A stretch of 6,230 nt of DNA from Clostridia bacterium (GTDB taxonomy: Bacteria; Bacillota; Clostridia; Oscillospirales; CAG-272). Made by a program: the position numbers and the translations under genes. The stretch covers positions 1-6,230 of the forward strand of contig CAAFLY010000066.1 of NCBI GenBank assembly GCA_900763885.1, written 5' to 3'. Each line of letters opens with the position of its first letter. Positions within the stretch are counted from its first letter, which is position 1. Below the pieces are notes generated by a model, which was not told the DNA's origin, did no database searches, and saw nothing but the letters and a program-made list of their open reading frames with translations. Below are positions 6,097-6,230 of this stretch, in pieces.

Positions 6097-6170
6097 AAAA
6101 TAGACATAGCAAATCTTCGCTTTGGGAATTCGCAACTCCCGTATAGCGGCGATCTCGCTATGTCTATTTT
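6097..6170. repeat. Structured inverted repeat: 14-bp perfect outer stem with nested stems
   Basis: AAAATAGACATAGC (6097-6110) is exactly complementary to GCTATGTCTATTTT (6157-6170). The 46-nt interior folds further: CGCT (6118-6121) pairs with AGCG (6145-6148), and GGGAaTT (6124-6130) pairs with AAcTCCC (6134-6140) around a CGC loop with one A-C mismatch. It starts 111 bp after the GH5 stop. It could end the operon transcript, since the right arm finishes in TTTT and the left begins in AAAA so it would be bidirectional. But the outer stem is AT-rich and the interior is long for a classical terminator, so a small mobile repeat or structured RNA is also possible. Confidence 0.6.
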
Positions 6171-6195
6171 GGACGGGTATAAAGTTACACCGTTC

Positions 6196-6230
6196 TTAGG
6201 AACCTCTGAATAAATCGGATTTTTGCGATA
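6196..6230. mobile_element. Possible terminal end of an IS5-type insertion sequence running off the window
   Basis: TTAG (6196-6199) fits the YTAR target of the IS5 group. It is followed by GAACCTCTGAATAAATC, whose style resembles terminal inverted repeats of IS5-related elements as I remember them. The element body would lie to the right of the window, so neither the opposite end nor a transposase can be seen. The transposase remnant at 106-372 shows that this class of element has been in the neighbourhood. The call rests on resemblance only. Confidence 0.25.

Noticed and set aside
5485..6135. 216-codon minus-strand ORF extending into the 3' intergenic region, with a hydrophobic N-terminal part
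   Set aside because: Most of it is antisense to GH5. The intergenic part, including IRELRIPKAKICYVYFHS and a hydrophobic stretch, is open but has no clear ribosome site and no recognised family.
1..6230. CRISPR arrays, tRNA or rRNA genes, phage or defence-system genes
   Set aside because: No regularly spaced repeats, no tRNA cloverleaf elements and no recognised defence or phage protein families were seen on either strand.

Overview
The window looks like an accessory carbohydrate-utilisation locus from a Gram-positive anaerobe of the Clostridia type, probably an uncultured gut or rumen Oscillospirales/Christensenellales-like bacterium. This placement is inferred from four things: strong AGGAGG-type ribosome binding sites, sigma-A-like promoters, a lipoprotein sugar-binding protein with a typical Clostridia signal peptide, and an AraC regulator divergent from glycosidase genes. 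No marker gene fixes the taxon.

Layout. Positions 1-105 are AT-rich and carry a near-consensus promoter firing leftwards, out of the window. Positions 106-372 hold a decayed C-terminal piece of an IS5-family transposase on the plus strand, with its catalytic glutamate replaced by alanine. Positions 437-1288 (minus) encode an AraC-type regulator. A 146-bp divergent promoter region (1289-1434) has a sigma-A-like promoter in each direction and a candidate regulator site made of two direct repeats 21 bp apart. A compact plus-strand operon follows: a GH20-like glycosidase (1435-2463), a ten-helix DMT/EamA transporter (2460-3335), a lipoprotein solute-binding protein (3387-4868) and a GH5 glycosidase (4891-5985). 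Gene spacing is a 4-nt overlap, then 51 nt and 22 nt. The last 245 bp hold no convincing gene. They contain a large structured inverted repeat (6097-6170) and a sequence at 6196-6230 resembling the end of an IS5-type element next to a TTAG target.

How the genes may work together (inference). The lipoprotein would capture an oligosaccharide at the cell surface and an ABC permease encoded elsewhere would import it. Both glycosidases lack signal peptides and would cut it in the cytoplasm: GH5 on a beta-glucan or beta-mannan-type backbone, and the GH20-like enzyme on a terminal, possibly N-acetylated, sugar. The DMT-family protein could carry a sugar, a product or another metabolite. The AraC protein would sense an inducer and control both promoters. 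The missing ABC permease genes, and the IS remnants on both sides, suggest a locus shuffled by insertion sequences. I did not find a clearly new system. The least ordinary points are the enzyme/transporter combination, the structured repeat at the 3' end and the IS debris bracketing the locus.
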